From contig NC_132975.1 of NCBI RefSeq assembly GCF_047496725.1, positions 604,001 to 668,000 of the forward strand: a DNA stretch of 64,000 bases. Reading direction: 5' to 3'. The translations under genes and the position numbers were made by a program. Origin of the DNA: Anoplolepis gracilipes. Its lineage: Eukaryota > Arthropoda > Insecta > Hymenoptera > Formicidae. Shown here one piece after another: positions 35,449 through 47,100 of this stretch (its first letter is position 1; every line of letters begins with the position of its first letter). The notes beneath the pieces are model-generated. The model saw only the letters and a list, made by a program, of their open reading frames with translations, was not told the origin of the DNA and ran no database searches.

Positions 35449-35888
35449 CAGGGTGTCCGGTAATAACCGCCTCACCGCTCATATATGGTAGAGCAGGTCA
35501 AACCGAGTAGAAAAGTCCTCTACCATTTTTCGATTTTTGAAATAATTATCGAGAAATTAATTAAAAAAGATTGTCAAATCCGCGCGAGTAAAGCGCGTGC
35601 GACGAGAAGGCTGTCCCACCGCTACGCGGTTACTAGGCGCGCTACTCATACACATCCATTTCCAGTCGTATACCGCTCCTCCTATCATTCAATGAGCGCC
35701 TAGGAACCACGTAGCAGTAGGATGGGCCTTCTCGCCGCGCGCTTGTACTCGCTCAGATTTGTCAATCTTTGCAAATTAATTTCTCGATAATTATTTCGAA
35801 AATCGAAAAATGGTAGAGGATGTTTCTACTTAGTTTGACCTGCTCTACCTGTATATGAGCGGTGAGGCGATTATTACCGGACACTTTG
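35449..35888. mobile_element. TA-flanked foldback MITE, 440 bp
   Basis: Ends CAGGGTGTCCGGTAATAACC and (inverted) CAAAGTGTCCGGTAATAATC lie between TA dinucleotides. Arms pair over about 150 bp (cgaaaaatggtagagga, ctcgataattatttc). The GC-rich centre also folds. Confidence 0.88.
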
Positions 35889-36112
35889 TATATATCCGTT
35901 ATAAAATACGTCTCTCAAGAAGGTTCGTATAAAATTACAAAAGTTCCTCTTTTTCATTGATTACAGAACTAATTAATTAGGGCGCAAAGATTTCTTTAAA
36001 TTACAAGAAATAACGGAAGCGCGTGATAACAAAGGGAAAATTAAATAGTACAATCTATAGTTTCTATAAATATAAACTATTTTCTTCTAATATAAACAAT
36101 TTCATCAGGCAA

Positions 36113-37211
36113 TCAAATTTTTGACAAATGTATCACAAGTTTACAAACCGATGTGCTTTTTGAAGTACCAAACTGTTTATCCTCAGAATCTAAAATAAAA
36201 AAAACTTTTATTAAAATAAATTGATATTTATATTTTTTATTTTTTATGCGTGATTTTAAAAATATGTATATACACATACATGCCCATATATACACATACA
36301 CAAAATAAAAATTCTAAAATAAAGACATTTTTTACCAGTATTGTTTTGAATCGCTGACTTTTCGATTACATCATCAATAATGTTGACTAAGATAGCTGGA
36401 CTTGTATCAGCCAGAGTTTCCCTGTCACAGACGTCATCTTGACCAACGTCTTCTGAAAGAAATTACATTTTTGCATTTATTTTAATAATTCTAAAATAAC
36501 GATACACTTTTCACATGATAAAAATATTTACATACAAAAGTATTAATAGGATAAATAAATTACCGATATTGTTGTCTTGAAATTCTAATTCTACTTCCAT
36601 TCTATCGTTAGTGGTGTTAACTAAGATAGCTGGACTCGTATTAGCGAGAGTTGTACTATCACAGACATCATCTTGATCTATGTCCTCTGAAAGAATTGGA
36701 GATAATTATATGTCTGCATTTAATAATTATTAATTTATTTCTTTCAATATATTTTTGACAATTATATTTTTATAGATTAACATATATTGCTTTTGCTCAT
36801 ATTTTGTAACTTACTTTTTATGACTGTTGAGTTTTAAATAGTTTTAATTGAAGGAATTGCTCCATAAATTAAGTTGAACCGTTTAGTTTTTACGTCAAAT
36901 TTAATATTTTCGGGACAGAAATGATTCGTACAAATATATATATGTGATACATCATCCTCTTCCTTTAGTCCACAAAATTCAAGCTAACGTTGATAAACGT
37001 GTCTATTGTTTTGTGGAAATCTGAAAGTAAATATTAATAATTTTTATTAATTATTTCTACTCATTAATAGTCTACATTTTTAGAAAAAAAGAAGAGTGAT
37101 AAAAATAATAAAAAACAAAATTAAATACAATGAATTTAATACTTACCGATGCAAAGAAATTTTCTTACTTGGATCGTATTTGTTATTACATAAATAACAT
37201 CTACGACCCAT
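36113..37211 (-). pseudogene. THAP-domain gene, 5' part of a P-like element, broken
   Basis: Minus-strand exons with GT..AG borders: 37211-37147 (ATG; CYLC, the first two zinc ligands), 37020 to about 36834 (FPQNN, then YICTNHFCPENIKF with the last Cys and His, and GAIPSI in place of the AVPSI box), 36686-36564, 36452-36336 and 36189-36113 (ends HLSKI, stop). The two middle exons are diverged duplicates sharing QDDVCD and TSPAILVN. THAP fingers bind DNA. A TAG at 36984-36986 stands where THAP domains have the invariant Trp, and another stop closes the second exon, so it is probably dead. The 65-nt first exon equals that of the copy at 59546. No transposase part follows on this strand. Confidence 0.75.
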
Positions 37212-37291
37212 TTCGTTTATAATAAACTTCAGAAATCGATGATAATTGATAATCTCCGTCTGAGGTTATGCTGCTACGCCATAGTCGATAT

Positions 37292-37296
<5 letters not shown>

Positions 37297-37354
<58 letters not shown>
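37297..37354. repeat. (TA)n microsatellite
   Basis: Pure TA run directly before a CAGGGTGGACC MITE-type end at 37355; the other end of that element was not found. Confidence 0.9.
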
Positions 37355-37357
<3 letters not shown>

Positions 37358-37776
37358 GGTGGACCATTTTAATCCATCCAGTCGAATATCTCGAAAACCA
37401 AGCCCGGAAGAGAAAAATGTTTCAGACAAAAGTTGTTTGGTTTCGAGGGGGCCATAAGATGGTACCATTGGTTTGATCTTGAAAAGTCATTTGAAGGTCA
37501 TGTAAAGGTCACTTCAAGTTTTTTAAACGGAACACTCTATATATTTTTACATATTCTTGTAGCTCATCTCGAGAGCTTTCCAAAACACTTTAGACAAAGT
37601 ATTTTTCAATCAAAAAATGAATATTTTATGAGATAAGGAACGTTTCAACAGAAACATTTTTGAAATCATGGTTTAAGAAACGTATTTTTTACATTTCTAT
37701 AAATAGAACAAAAATTAATTTTTTAATTCAAAATTATATATATACACATTATTAAGACTGTACTTATTAAAACGAT

Positions 37777-38425
37777 CCCTAGATAGCACAGACAATTAAA
37801 AGATGACGAAAAGATGTCTTTTTTAAGTTATCTTTCTGACAAGGCTAAAAGATGTCTAAAAGAATATTTTTCTACCTACAAAGAAAGTCATTTTTTTAAA
37901 TATGTGTCTTCTAAAAGTCATAATTAATTTTAGTCGACAAAAAGATGTCTTTTTGATCATCTTTTCGACAAGACAAAAAAGATCTATTTTATAATATACG
38001 TGTTTCTTTGTTTGCCGCTACGTGGCGTGCTCTGAACTATAACTCGTATTCAAGTTTTCATAACATGTATATAAAGCCTAACAGAACAGGTACTACTAAA
38101 AGTATAATTTAAAGTATGTTTTTCTTGTCAATTTGACTTCTGATGTAATCTCAACAAGAGATTCCAAACACGATGAAAATAGATGGATTATATCCATATA
38201 TGCATTATTTTATTGAATCTGTGAATAAACAAATTTTTTACAAATAAAGGAAGAAAACCGTATTTTGACAGTTTCTTAAACATTTCTTTGTTAGAAAATG
38301 ACGTTTCCCTTAACGTTTTTTAAGTGGACATTTTAACCAATCAGAAACGTTTTTAAAAGCCGGTTCTAAAACGTTTCGCAGAAACATTTGTGAAACGTTT
38401 TTGAAACGAATATGTGCTACTTGGG
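37777..38425. repeat. MITE-like element sharing its core with the MITE at 33563
   Basis: Ends CCCTAGATAGCACAG and (inverted) CCCAAGTAGCACATATTCG resemble the hairpin element at 46198. The interior 37850-38235 is the reverse complement of much of 33757-34240 (tttgccgctacgtggcgtgc, ataaagcctaacagaacagg), with about 100 bp fewer. Confidence 0.6.
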
Positions 38426-38427
38426 TT

Positions 38428-38477
38428 GATACTAGGCGCGCCGACAAAGTAGTGGAAGGAACCCTCTGCATTGACAA

Positions 38478-38523
<46 letters not shown>

Positions 38524-38980
38524 GCGAGGAAAATGCATTACGCACCCCCCCGGGAATGTGGATGTCCGGGGGGTATGTGGGACTCTCCCTGTTTAAGGGC
38601 ATACCCACTAAAAACCTCACGAGTGGCATCTTCGGCGATTGTAGGGGAGACTCCTGGAACTAGCGATGCAATACTTCAGGAGCCTCCCCTCGCCACACTC
38701 CTTAGTTGGAGTTCTTCTTGGGAGGGAGGGGAGAAAAGAATATATATCTTATACTCCCCTCCACTCCAGATCAAACTTTAACTCTGCGGCGGGAGGGCCA
38801 CTACCTCCTCCCGTCGTGTCTTCTCTTCCTTCCGATGGGGGGTGGAAGGGGAGAGTCGAGACTTTGGATCTCGACCCTCATTTCATCTGGGGGGGGTTAA
38901 GCAGGGAGGGCAAAAAAGAGGGGGGCCAACCTGAAGAGTCACACACATAGTCGCACACACATATCGGCGCGCCTAGTATC
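38428..38980 (-). mobile_element. 3' end of a non-LTR retroelement with poly(A), between 16-bp inverted repeats
   Basis: On the minus strand, G/C-rich 3' sequence ends in tttcctcgcgta followed by about 40 A (plus-strand T run 38481-38520). The whole is bracketed by GATACTAGGCGCGCCG (38428-38443) and its exact inverse (38965-38980). No coding frame. The retroelement family is not fixed. Confidence 0.6.
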
Positions 38981-39156
38981 AAGTAACAGTGGGAGGCTTC
39001 TTTGTGCCGCGCGCTCCTGCCGGGCGCCGATTGGCTGATCTCTAATTAATATCTCATTAACTATTGCGAAAATTGCAAAATGGTAGATAATTTTTTTACT
39101 CAGTTTAACCTACTCTACCTGCACGTAACGGGTGGTTCGCAAATTATGGGAAACCC
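38981..39156. repeat. right end of a CAGGG-type MITE
   Basis: Read inverted it starts TACAGGGTTTCCCATAATT and then carries gtagagtaggttaaac and accattttgcaatttt words like those of the element at 35449-35888. Its left end is not apparent. Confidence 0.6.
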
Positions 39157-39189
39157 TGTATATATATATATATATATATATAATATAAG

Positions 39190-40350
39190 TGATATACATA
39201 TATATTTTTATATGATTATATTCTTTAAGTTTTCTATTTAGTAAAATTAATAGAAATATTCTATGTTTAATTTTGTCGTGAATTAAGGTTTAAACAGTAT
39301 CACTTAAAATTGACTCTTAGATTGTAAAATATTTGAATATATAATTAATTGATTGATTCAACATTGAAATTATGTCGAAATAATAGTCGAAGATTCGTCG
39401 ATAATTTGCTCTATTTCGATGTCAATTCGATTGTACTTTCAACTTTACTTCAACATTAATTTTTAACGTTAGTTCGACGTCACATCAACTATATATTTCT
39501 GACTGGGTATTGGAGTAAGTATGGAATTTCATACCTCTCTTTGAATCTATATATAAAATAAAATTTTTTAACGAAAAAAATTAAAAGAAAATGTTTAACT
39601 TATTAACTTTTTTTTTACAAAAAGTGCATTGACAAATATAGAATCCTCCTCGCTCTTCCCCTTCTCGTTACTGATGACTATGTATATATAACATTGTATG
39701 TACATAATTAAATATTGCAAATTATAAAGTGTGATTGATTCCATAATGACAGGGTTCTTATTCCTATCGCAGCTATGTCGTCAACTCAGAGTTCTCAGCT
39801 CCGGGACCAGGAGCCTTAATTGAACTGGCTAAATTCACGTTGATATTTATTTTGTTAATAACAATTAAATTAACAGCCAACAAACATCAAAATCGCACCA
39901 ATATTCACCAACAAACGACCAATAAACGATTGGTAAAGAAAAAAATTAGAAAAGTGAAAATTGACCAGCTAACTTTACAGAGGTCGACCCTTAACTAATG
40001 AGGTCTCTTGAATTTTTTTTAAACCTAACTTTTAAGTAAAGCTTTTATACAGCATAGTGACTCTGACTACATATATGCAACTTAACTATCATCTGCCTAT
40101 AAATCATAAATTTAAGTCCAGGATTGAATTGGAATTGATAATTATAAATCATTATTCTCAATATACTTTCTAGCTTATAAACTACGAAGTATTTTTCTAT
40201 CGATTTTATAAAATTCCGATTTTTTATTTTTTATTTTATATTATCCTTATTCGGTTTATGTCAAATTAAATTTAACAGCTATCTTTGTATCATGACTCAA
40301 ACTTATATTATTATTTAATTTTAACATTATGTTATACAACACTTCCTTGC
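39190..40350. other. no gene seen; probable Penelope 3' remnant at the right
   Basis: AT-rich. The sequence before the motif at 40352 resembles the 3' regions of the Penelope copies in style, but no RT or endonuclease frame remains. Confidence 0.35.
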
Positions 40351-40351
40351 G

Positions 40352-40388
40352 CTAAAGAAAGCCCAAAAATGGGTCCGAAACGTTCGCC
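40352..40388 (+). ncRNA. hammerhead-like motif, degenerate (4)
   Basis: CTAAAGA (the third core base G is A), a weak stem GCCC/GGGT, then CGAAACGTTCG. Same layout as the other three motifs but with a core base changed that is essential in hammerheads, so presumably inactive. Confidence 0.4.
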
Positions 40389-40588
40389 TTTATTTGTTTT
40401 TATTTAGATTGTATAAATATATAAATTTGTAATACATCTATTCATTTTTGTTATTAATACTGTACTTTGATTTTTTGATAATATTTTTGCTCTGTAAAGC
40501 CTCTCATTTTAATTTTAAGACCAAGAGAGCGATTTTATATATTTATTTATTATACAACATATTAAATCTATTGATACTTGATACTTAA

Positions 40589-41088
40589 GGGGATGCCGTA
40601 CTGTCTTACCTTACCGATAAAACGCTAATATTTTTTAAACTCACCGATATCTTTGTTAATTAAAATGATTGATAAATCCTTTTCTACGATTGAAGTATTT
40701 TTAATAACAATGCGTGATAGCTATATTTCAAATAAAAAATCAAACATTTACAATTTTGTTATGACTTTCTTGCGTCAAATCACAAGAATATTTATCTGAT
40801 GTAAAAGTTCTGCAGCTTATTCATGCAGCAATTGTAGCTGGCTCGATAGGGATAACATAAGAGAGTATTAGTGAGCTTTTAGAAATGAGTTCGAAAGTCT
40901 AATAAAAAAGATAAATGTAGTTGAACTTTTCGTGTATGTCACACCGGGATCCTCTTATGTGTGCGTGAGATCAAAGCAAGAGAGAGAGACAGAGCGATAG
41001 AATAATCGATCGGTATTATCGACAATTTTAGTTCCACTAAGAAGAGGGCGCAAATCCGTCGGAGTTCGCCTGTCACTCCGGGATCCCC
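40589..41088. mobile_element. TTAA-flanked MITE, 500 bp
   Basis: Begins GGGGATGCC after TTAA (40585-40588) and ends GGGATCCCC before TTAA (41089-41092). Same family as the ends at 10984 and 22940. Confidence 0.75.
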
Positions 41089-41092
41089 TTAA

Positions 41093-41493
41093 GGGGATCT
41101 CTCTTGCCTTGATTTCACGCACACATAAAGGGATCCCGGAGTGACATACACGAAAAGTTCAACTACATTTATCTTTTTTATTAGACTTTCGAACTCATTT
41201 CTAAAAGCTCACTAATACTCTCTTATGTTATCCCTATCGAGCCAGCTACAATTGCTGCATGAATAAGCTGCAGAACTTTTACATCAGATAAATATTCTTG
41301 TGATTTGACGCAAGAAAGTCATAACAAAATTGTAAATGTTTGATTTTTTATTTGAAATATAGCTATCACGCATTGTTATTAAAAATACTTCAATCGTAGA
41401 AAAGGATTTATCAATCATTTTAATTAACAAAGATATCGGTGAGTTTAAAAAATATTAGCGTTTTATCGGTAAGGTAGGACAGTACGGCATTCC
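41093..41493. mobile_element. inverted second copy of the same MITE, 401 bp
   Basis: Reverse complement of 40589-40990, joined head-to-head to it through the TTAA at 41089-41092. It ends against TTAA at 41494-41497. Confidence 0.8.
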
Positions 41494-41497
41494 CTTA

Positions 41498-42002
41498 AGG
41501 CTCCTGAGTACTCGCCGCGGAACTTCGATGTCGACGGTGGCGACATATAGTTCTGTCTCTTTCTCTCTTTTGGGAAATATGTCAGAAGCGAGAAATGACA
41601 GCCCAATTTATGTTGCGACCTACGTCGTAATTATTTGCTTTTTGCTAGTGTTGTGATGTGCAACGTATTTATGAAACTTGTGAAAATGGACGGCTGCCAA
41701 GCTGTGTAAGGAATAAACTGTGTAAAGTAACATTTTCCTCTCCTTTCGACAGCTGTCAAATCGCGTTTTTCCGTATTTCAAGGATTCATTTCGGACTCAA
41801 TTTAGTTATTTATCAATTGTCAGCAGAAAGGATTACCAGCCGTCTATTTTTACAAGTGTTTTGAAGAGATTGATAGTATTATTTCGTTGAAATATGTTTT
41901 TATTTACATGTCAGTCGCAACATAAATTAGGGTGTCATTTCTCGCTATTTCTCGCTTATGACGTCACGATTTCAATATGACCGCGGCGACTACTCAGAAG
42001 TC
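41498..42002. mobile_element. TTAA-flanked MITE, 505 bp, family B copy 1
   Basis: Begins GGCTCCTGAGTACTCGCCGC and ends CCGCGGCGACTACTCAGAAG-type sequence, between TTAA at 41494-41497 and 42003-42006. A near-identical inverted copy lies at 43408-43909. The small open frame inside (41658-41864) is in both copies but has no recognisable domain. Confidence 0.85.
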
Positions 42003-42006
42003 TTAA

Positions 42007-42782
42007 TGTGATATTATATAACTATTGAGAATATGATACTATATTATAGAAATGAAAAATGTTTATGCATATTTTCTTTTATATTTAATATAATGATCAT
42101 TTATAAATGTATATGGTATATACATGTATACAGTTCACATAAAATGCACACAGAATTTACTATGTATTTTATTTATTGCAATATATATATATGTATATAT
42201 ATAGTTTTTTGCTATATTATTTGCACAAATCTTAAAAACACAAATTTAATAAATTTGTGATATTATATTTTGTACATATTGTGATAATATAACAATGATT
42301 ACTTCTTTAATGTCTGCATCATAATGAATTACAAATAATAACCAATTTTATTCAAAAGAAAAAAAAATTATATTTCTTTATACATACATTTAAAAAATCC
42401 AATAATTCCAAACTTTTCTTTTTATCGAGTTATTCATGTTATCAAGTACTTGTATTCTTTTTTGTATATATTATTTAAAACTTGTTTTATATATTATTTG
42501 AAACTGCACATTTTGTGTATTTTCTTACCATTATGAAGTTGACACACAAAAGGAAAAGTTATTGTGCATGGTCATCATTTTCTTCGCTAAACAAACAATA
42601 TATTTATAAATAATATTAATCTAACATTTTTTAATCATATCTGCCGCAAATTTGTTTAATATAGTATGGTGAAAATTGAGTCTATAAAGGTTAATTGTAA
42701 GAAAATAGATAACTATAACATGAAATAATAAAAATATTACAATTTTATTCTTTATTATTTTTTACTTTTTTTATGTATGTAC
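42007..42782. other. AT-rich 3' flank of TCF25
   Basis: No gene seen. It may hold the TCF25 poly(A) signal (minus-strand aataaag near 42750-42760). Confidence 0.4.
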
Positions 42783-45741
42783 TTACAATATATTTAAACC
42801 ATTTAAAGCAGCAGTCGCGCCGTCAACGTCCGTGAATAATGAAGAAAAAAAGAGAGAAAGAAAATTCGAACTGTTTTGAGCTATTCTGTCATTTGCTGCA
42901 GGTCTTTTATAAATATCAATGCTGTCTATTGGTGGTAATGGATCATGTGACAACACTGGACCCTCATTCTGTATCTGTAGTGAATCATATATAAGCTTTA
43001 ATAAAATAACTTTATATTAATATTTCACAATATTTTGCATAATATGGAACATTACCTCCTGGACATTAACTATGATCTCCTTCATATCTGCTAATATAAT
43101 GTGTCTTAAAATGTTTTTTGGTAACCTTCCTTGATAACGTTTGCTACGCTTTACTTGACAATACTTGACATAATCATCTTTAGACTTAATTCGATTTAGC
43201 ACAGCATGCACACATTCTTCTAACCATGGTAAGATATCTGTCTCTTTCCAAAGATGAAAACTACGCATTATGTACAAATTCTGTAGCTTCTCTAGAGCTG
43301 ATGATGTACTAGCTTGAGCTTGAGAGTTAAAGAAGTCATGATTCATTACCTAATAAATGAAGTATTTATTTTTTAACTCACACATTTATGTTATTTTGGA
43401 TTTTTAAGGCTCCTGAGTAGTCGCCGCGGTCATATTGAAATCGTGACGTCATAAGCGAGAAATAGCGAGAAATGACACCCTAATTTATGTTGCGACATGT
43501 AAATAAAAACATATTTCAACGAAATAATACTATCAATCTTTTCAGAACACTTGTAAAAATGGACGGCTGGTAATCCTTTCTGCTGACAATTGATAAATAA
43601 CTGTAAATTGAGTCCGAAATGAACGCTTGAAATACGGAAAAACACGCGATTTGACAGCTGTCGAAAGGAGGAAAATGTTACTTTACACAGTTTATTCCTT
43701 ACACAGCTTGGCAGCCGTCCATTTTCACAAGTTTCATAAATACGTTGCACATCACAACACTAGCAAAAAGCAAATAATTACGACGTAGGTCGCAACATAA
43801 ATTGGGCTGTCATTTCTCGCTTCTGACATATTTCCCAAAAGAGAGAAAGAGACAGAACTATATGTCGCCACCGTCGACATCGAAGTTCCGCGGCGAGTAC
43901 TCAGGAGCCTTAAGAAATATATAATCTCTAATCAAATTTTTTAAAATCTATAATACCTTGGGCTCTGTTTGTATACTACATTTCTCAAGTAAAGGTATCA
44001 ATACACCTGGAAACATGATAAGAGCATTTTGAAGAAGCATATCAGCATTATCCTTATTTCTCAAACGAAAATGAGTCAATGCCAAGCTGTAAGCTATATT
44101 TGGTAATTGAGTTAGATTTCTGGAACTTTCCCACAGATTACAAAATTCTATGAACCATTCATATTCCTTAGCTCTTAAGGCATAGAAATCAATGGCTAAG
44201 ACGACTGCTAATGGATCTCCTTCAGGATCCAATGATAAAAGTAATTTACAAAATTCCAAGCTTGTTCTAAAATTTTTAATATAAATTTTATTTATTTTTC
44301 CACTCTAAGCTTCTCTTAAATTTAATGTTATGATGTTTACCTGTAGCAAGCTCGTCCACCAACAAATCCAAGATGTTTAAAAAGTGTTATAAAAAGGGCA
44401 CGATTCTGTTGTTTCCTATAATCTAATCTACACTGTGCAGTTGTTACATTGAAAGATGGATGAAATGCACATTCTAAACAATACAGAGCTCGTTCTATAA
44501 ATTCTGCTGCCATTGGTAAATCCTCACTCAATTTGCATAGTTCAGCTAACTGTAGGAGAGCGTCTACATGGTAAGAATGTATGTTTATTATGCTCTGAAA
44601 TATAATAATCTATATTAACATTTACATGCATATGTGTGTGTATATATATATGTACTGTGGATATCTGTATTAATATATAAAAAATATTTTTTTGTAATTC
44701 TTCACAGTATATACTATATTTAATAAATAAAAAATAATTAAAAATATATAATGACTCTTTTTCTCTGTCTCTCTCTCTCTTTCCCTTCTCTAATCTAATT
44801 CTCATTATACTATACATTCACTTACAATTATATTCTCTGGATTTAAGCTTTCAACAGCTTGCAAAAATTTAAGTTGTATTTGTTTGTAAGAAGTACTGTG
44901 TTCATATACAAAATATTGTACATTCCTCTCTATAGAATAATCTAAGGACATTGTTAATCCAGATTTACCAATTGGTGGCCAATTATCTCGTGAATAAACC
45001 AACCAGGTCTTTTTCAAGTGTCCAAAATGGCCTCTACTTCTTCTTTTGCTACAAGAATAATAATTTCTTTACTTAATAATTTAGAAATTATACATATGCA
45101 CATGTAAAAAAAAATATATATAATTATAGGTATATACCTTCGCTCAGCTTGTACAGTTTTGCTACCAAAGATTCTCTTTAATTCGTTATATGGATTCAAG
45201 TGTTTATGTTGTATGGTCAGTATATCTTCTTTAGATTTTTGATTAACCCACTGTGGCTCTAAAACTTGATTACTACAACTTGGCAGTGGCTCTCCAAGTA
45301 ATTTGTTTACTTCCCATATGCTTCGCTCAATCTCATCTTCATCACATTCCATATCATGTTGTTGATTCTTAGTTTTTTCATTATCCAATTTCTTACGCTT
45401 TTTTTTCTTTTTACTACATTTCATATCATTGCAACTTGTATTGCAATTTGTGATCAAATCCTTATCTTGCTTGTCGTTGGTATCTTGTTCATCAGTGTCA
45501 GAATATTGATTTAACTGCACATACAAGTTTTATCATCATCATCATCATTCGAAGAAGAGAAATTATATAAATACTGACGACAATATAATACATTCATCTG
45601 TATACATACCACATCAAAGACGTTGAAAGTCTTGGACTTAGTATCATTGGTCACCGAAATTTCTGTATCACTTACAATGTCGTTATCTTTTTCAAGAATT
45701 ACATTGCTACCATAAATTTTTTTCATATATCGCGTGGACAT
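42783..45741 (-). CDS. TCF25: transcription factor 25 homolog (TCF25/Nulp1; yeast Rqc1)
   Basis: Seven minus-strand exons with GT..AG borders and matching phases: 45741-45610, 45514-45138, 45048-44826, 44594-44341, 44266-43957, 43349-43056, 42974-42783 (stop TAA at 42785-42783), giving about 593 aa. Exon 1 starts MSTRYMKKIYG. Exon 2 is acidic and then basic (SKKKKKRKK) and has NPYNELKRIFGSK. Later exons hold KKTWLVYSRDNWPPIGK, ALYCLECAFHPSFN and SLDPEGDP.LAVVLAIDFYAL, all typical of the family. The helical C-terminal part ends after ILRHIILADMKEI. TCF25 family members serve in ribosome quality control, where Rqc1 helps ubiquitylate stalled nascent chains. A 502-bp MITE nearly fills the intron between exons 5 and 6. 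Slightly shorter than the vertebrate protein. Confidence 0.93.
43408..43909. mobile_element. TTAA-flanked MITE, family B copy 2, inside a TCF25 intron
   Basis: GGCTCCTGAGTAGTCGCCGC to its inverse, between TTAA at 43404-43407 and 43910-43913. Inverted relative to the copy at 41498-42002 and very similar to it. The intron (43350-43956) would be about 100 bp without it. Confidence 0.88.
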
Positions 45742-46197
45742 TTTAATTTATTCGAGAATATGAAGAATAGCGTTAAAAAATGCAAATATAATTGATTCTT
45801 CGAAATATTGAAAATATCGCCAGTATTTTTTTCATCACAATCACGAGAATGTTAATTCGCGAGATACTTGTAACACAGATTAATAAATAGATAGCTAAAG
45901 GCCTATATAAAGATGAGACCGGCAATTCTCACTGATTTCAGCGCCATACTGTAATAGTGGCCAATGCAGTAACTACGTTCCTAAGATAAAGTAAATAGAT
46001 GAGTCAGACAAGGATAAAAAATCCATCGCTCTGGCTTTGTCTTACTAATAATGAGTGTCTCGTTCGGCGACAAGTAAGAGGTTTCACCTTTTACGTGTAG
46101 CGTTCGTGTAATTCGGAAAGGACAGAATTTCATGATATTATAAATAAATAAATAAATAAAAAATTAACCTGACCCCTATATATGTTATATATAACAT
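45742..46197. promoter_or_regulatory. 5' flank of TCF25, no clear motif
   Basis: Likely contains the TCF25 promoter on the minus strand. I see no defined TATA or initiator. AAAT repeats at 46140-46160. Confidence 0.25.
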
Positions 46198-46307
46198 CCC
46201 AAGTAGCACATGTTCGTTTAATAAACGTTTCATAACGTTTTCTAAACGTATCTTTTCGTATTAGATACGTTTAGAAAACGTTTATAAAACGAACAGTGCT
46301 ACCTGGG
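46198..46307. repeat. 110-bp foldback MITE
   Basis: CCCAAGTAGCACATGTTCG pairs with the inverted right end (cgaacagtgctacctggg), and aaacgttttctaaacgtat pairs inside. Related ends bound 37777-38425. Confidence 0.88.
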
Positions 46308-46970
46308 ATGTACCTTTATTTATTAAATCTGTTTTTTTAATAAAATGTTTTATTATTATTATCACCTAAATCAGTCATTTAATTAATTTTTAATTTTTTT
46401 TATAATTAATTTAATTTGTTCTATAGTTATTTTTATCCGAGAGAAATACTACGTATACGTTTTATAATAAATTAATATATATATATGTTCAAAAATTATA
46501 TTTGACCTTTAATTTTAATTTTTATTTTATTAAATATTAACGCACATATACTCAATTGCGAATTATATATAGATGAAAAAAAATTCCCATTGTATGTAAG
46601 AGAAATTTCGGAACTCTTTGATAAAGCTCATCTAGCTTACTCTCTGTTATATTTTGCTCTTATAATGCGTTCGGCAAGTCATAAACGATTCGAAAAGATA
46701 AGCAAGCTCGCGAATCATTTCCGACAAAATTTCGGAATTCTTTGATGATAGATCATGTTACTCGTATGTTCTTACTCTTGACAATCAGGGAATCAGCACA
46801 CACATACGCACGCACGTAGGCACGTGTGTTAAATTGATCCGTGTCCAGTTTATGGTCCACCCAGCATTTTCGAAAATGCTTGACTATTGGTCAATTTGCT
46901 TGCGATCTTACATTCTACGGCCATTGTAGATGACCCATTATGCGTTATGCAAGAGTGTGTGCATGACATA
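46308..46970. other. no gene seen
   Basis: AT-rich. Two diverged direct copies of a word set (atttcggaactctttgat at 46610, atttcggaattctttgatg at 46730). Confidence 0.35.
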
Positions 46971-46973
46971 TAG

Positions 46974-47100
46974 GGTGCGTTCGGGGAACTCGCTATCACA
47001 CTACCAACGCAAACGCTACCAAAAATGTTCGCGAAGCCAATAGCGTAATAGCGGTAGCAAGCTCTATGAACAGCAATAGCGTAGCATATTACCAATTTTA
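46974..47100. repeat. partial copy of the GGTGCGTTCGGGG MITE
   Basis: Starts GGTGCGTTCGGGGAACTCGC and matches 47367-47415, then diverges. Confidence 0.6.

Noticed and set aside
38353..38781. Frames with long Lys or Phe runs
   Set aside because: Produced by the retroelement poly(A)/poly(T) tract.
41658..43750. Small protein shared by 41658-41864 and 43430-43750
   Set aside because: Both copies lie in a non-autonomous MITE, differ in frame after 30 residues and have no domain.
46850..47095. Minus-strand frame of 81 codons
   Set aside because: Overlaps a MITE fragment and shows no family or splice context.
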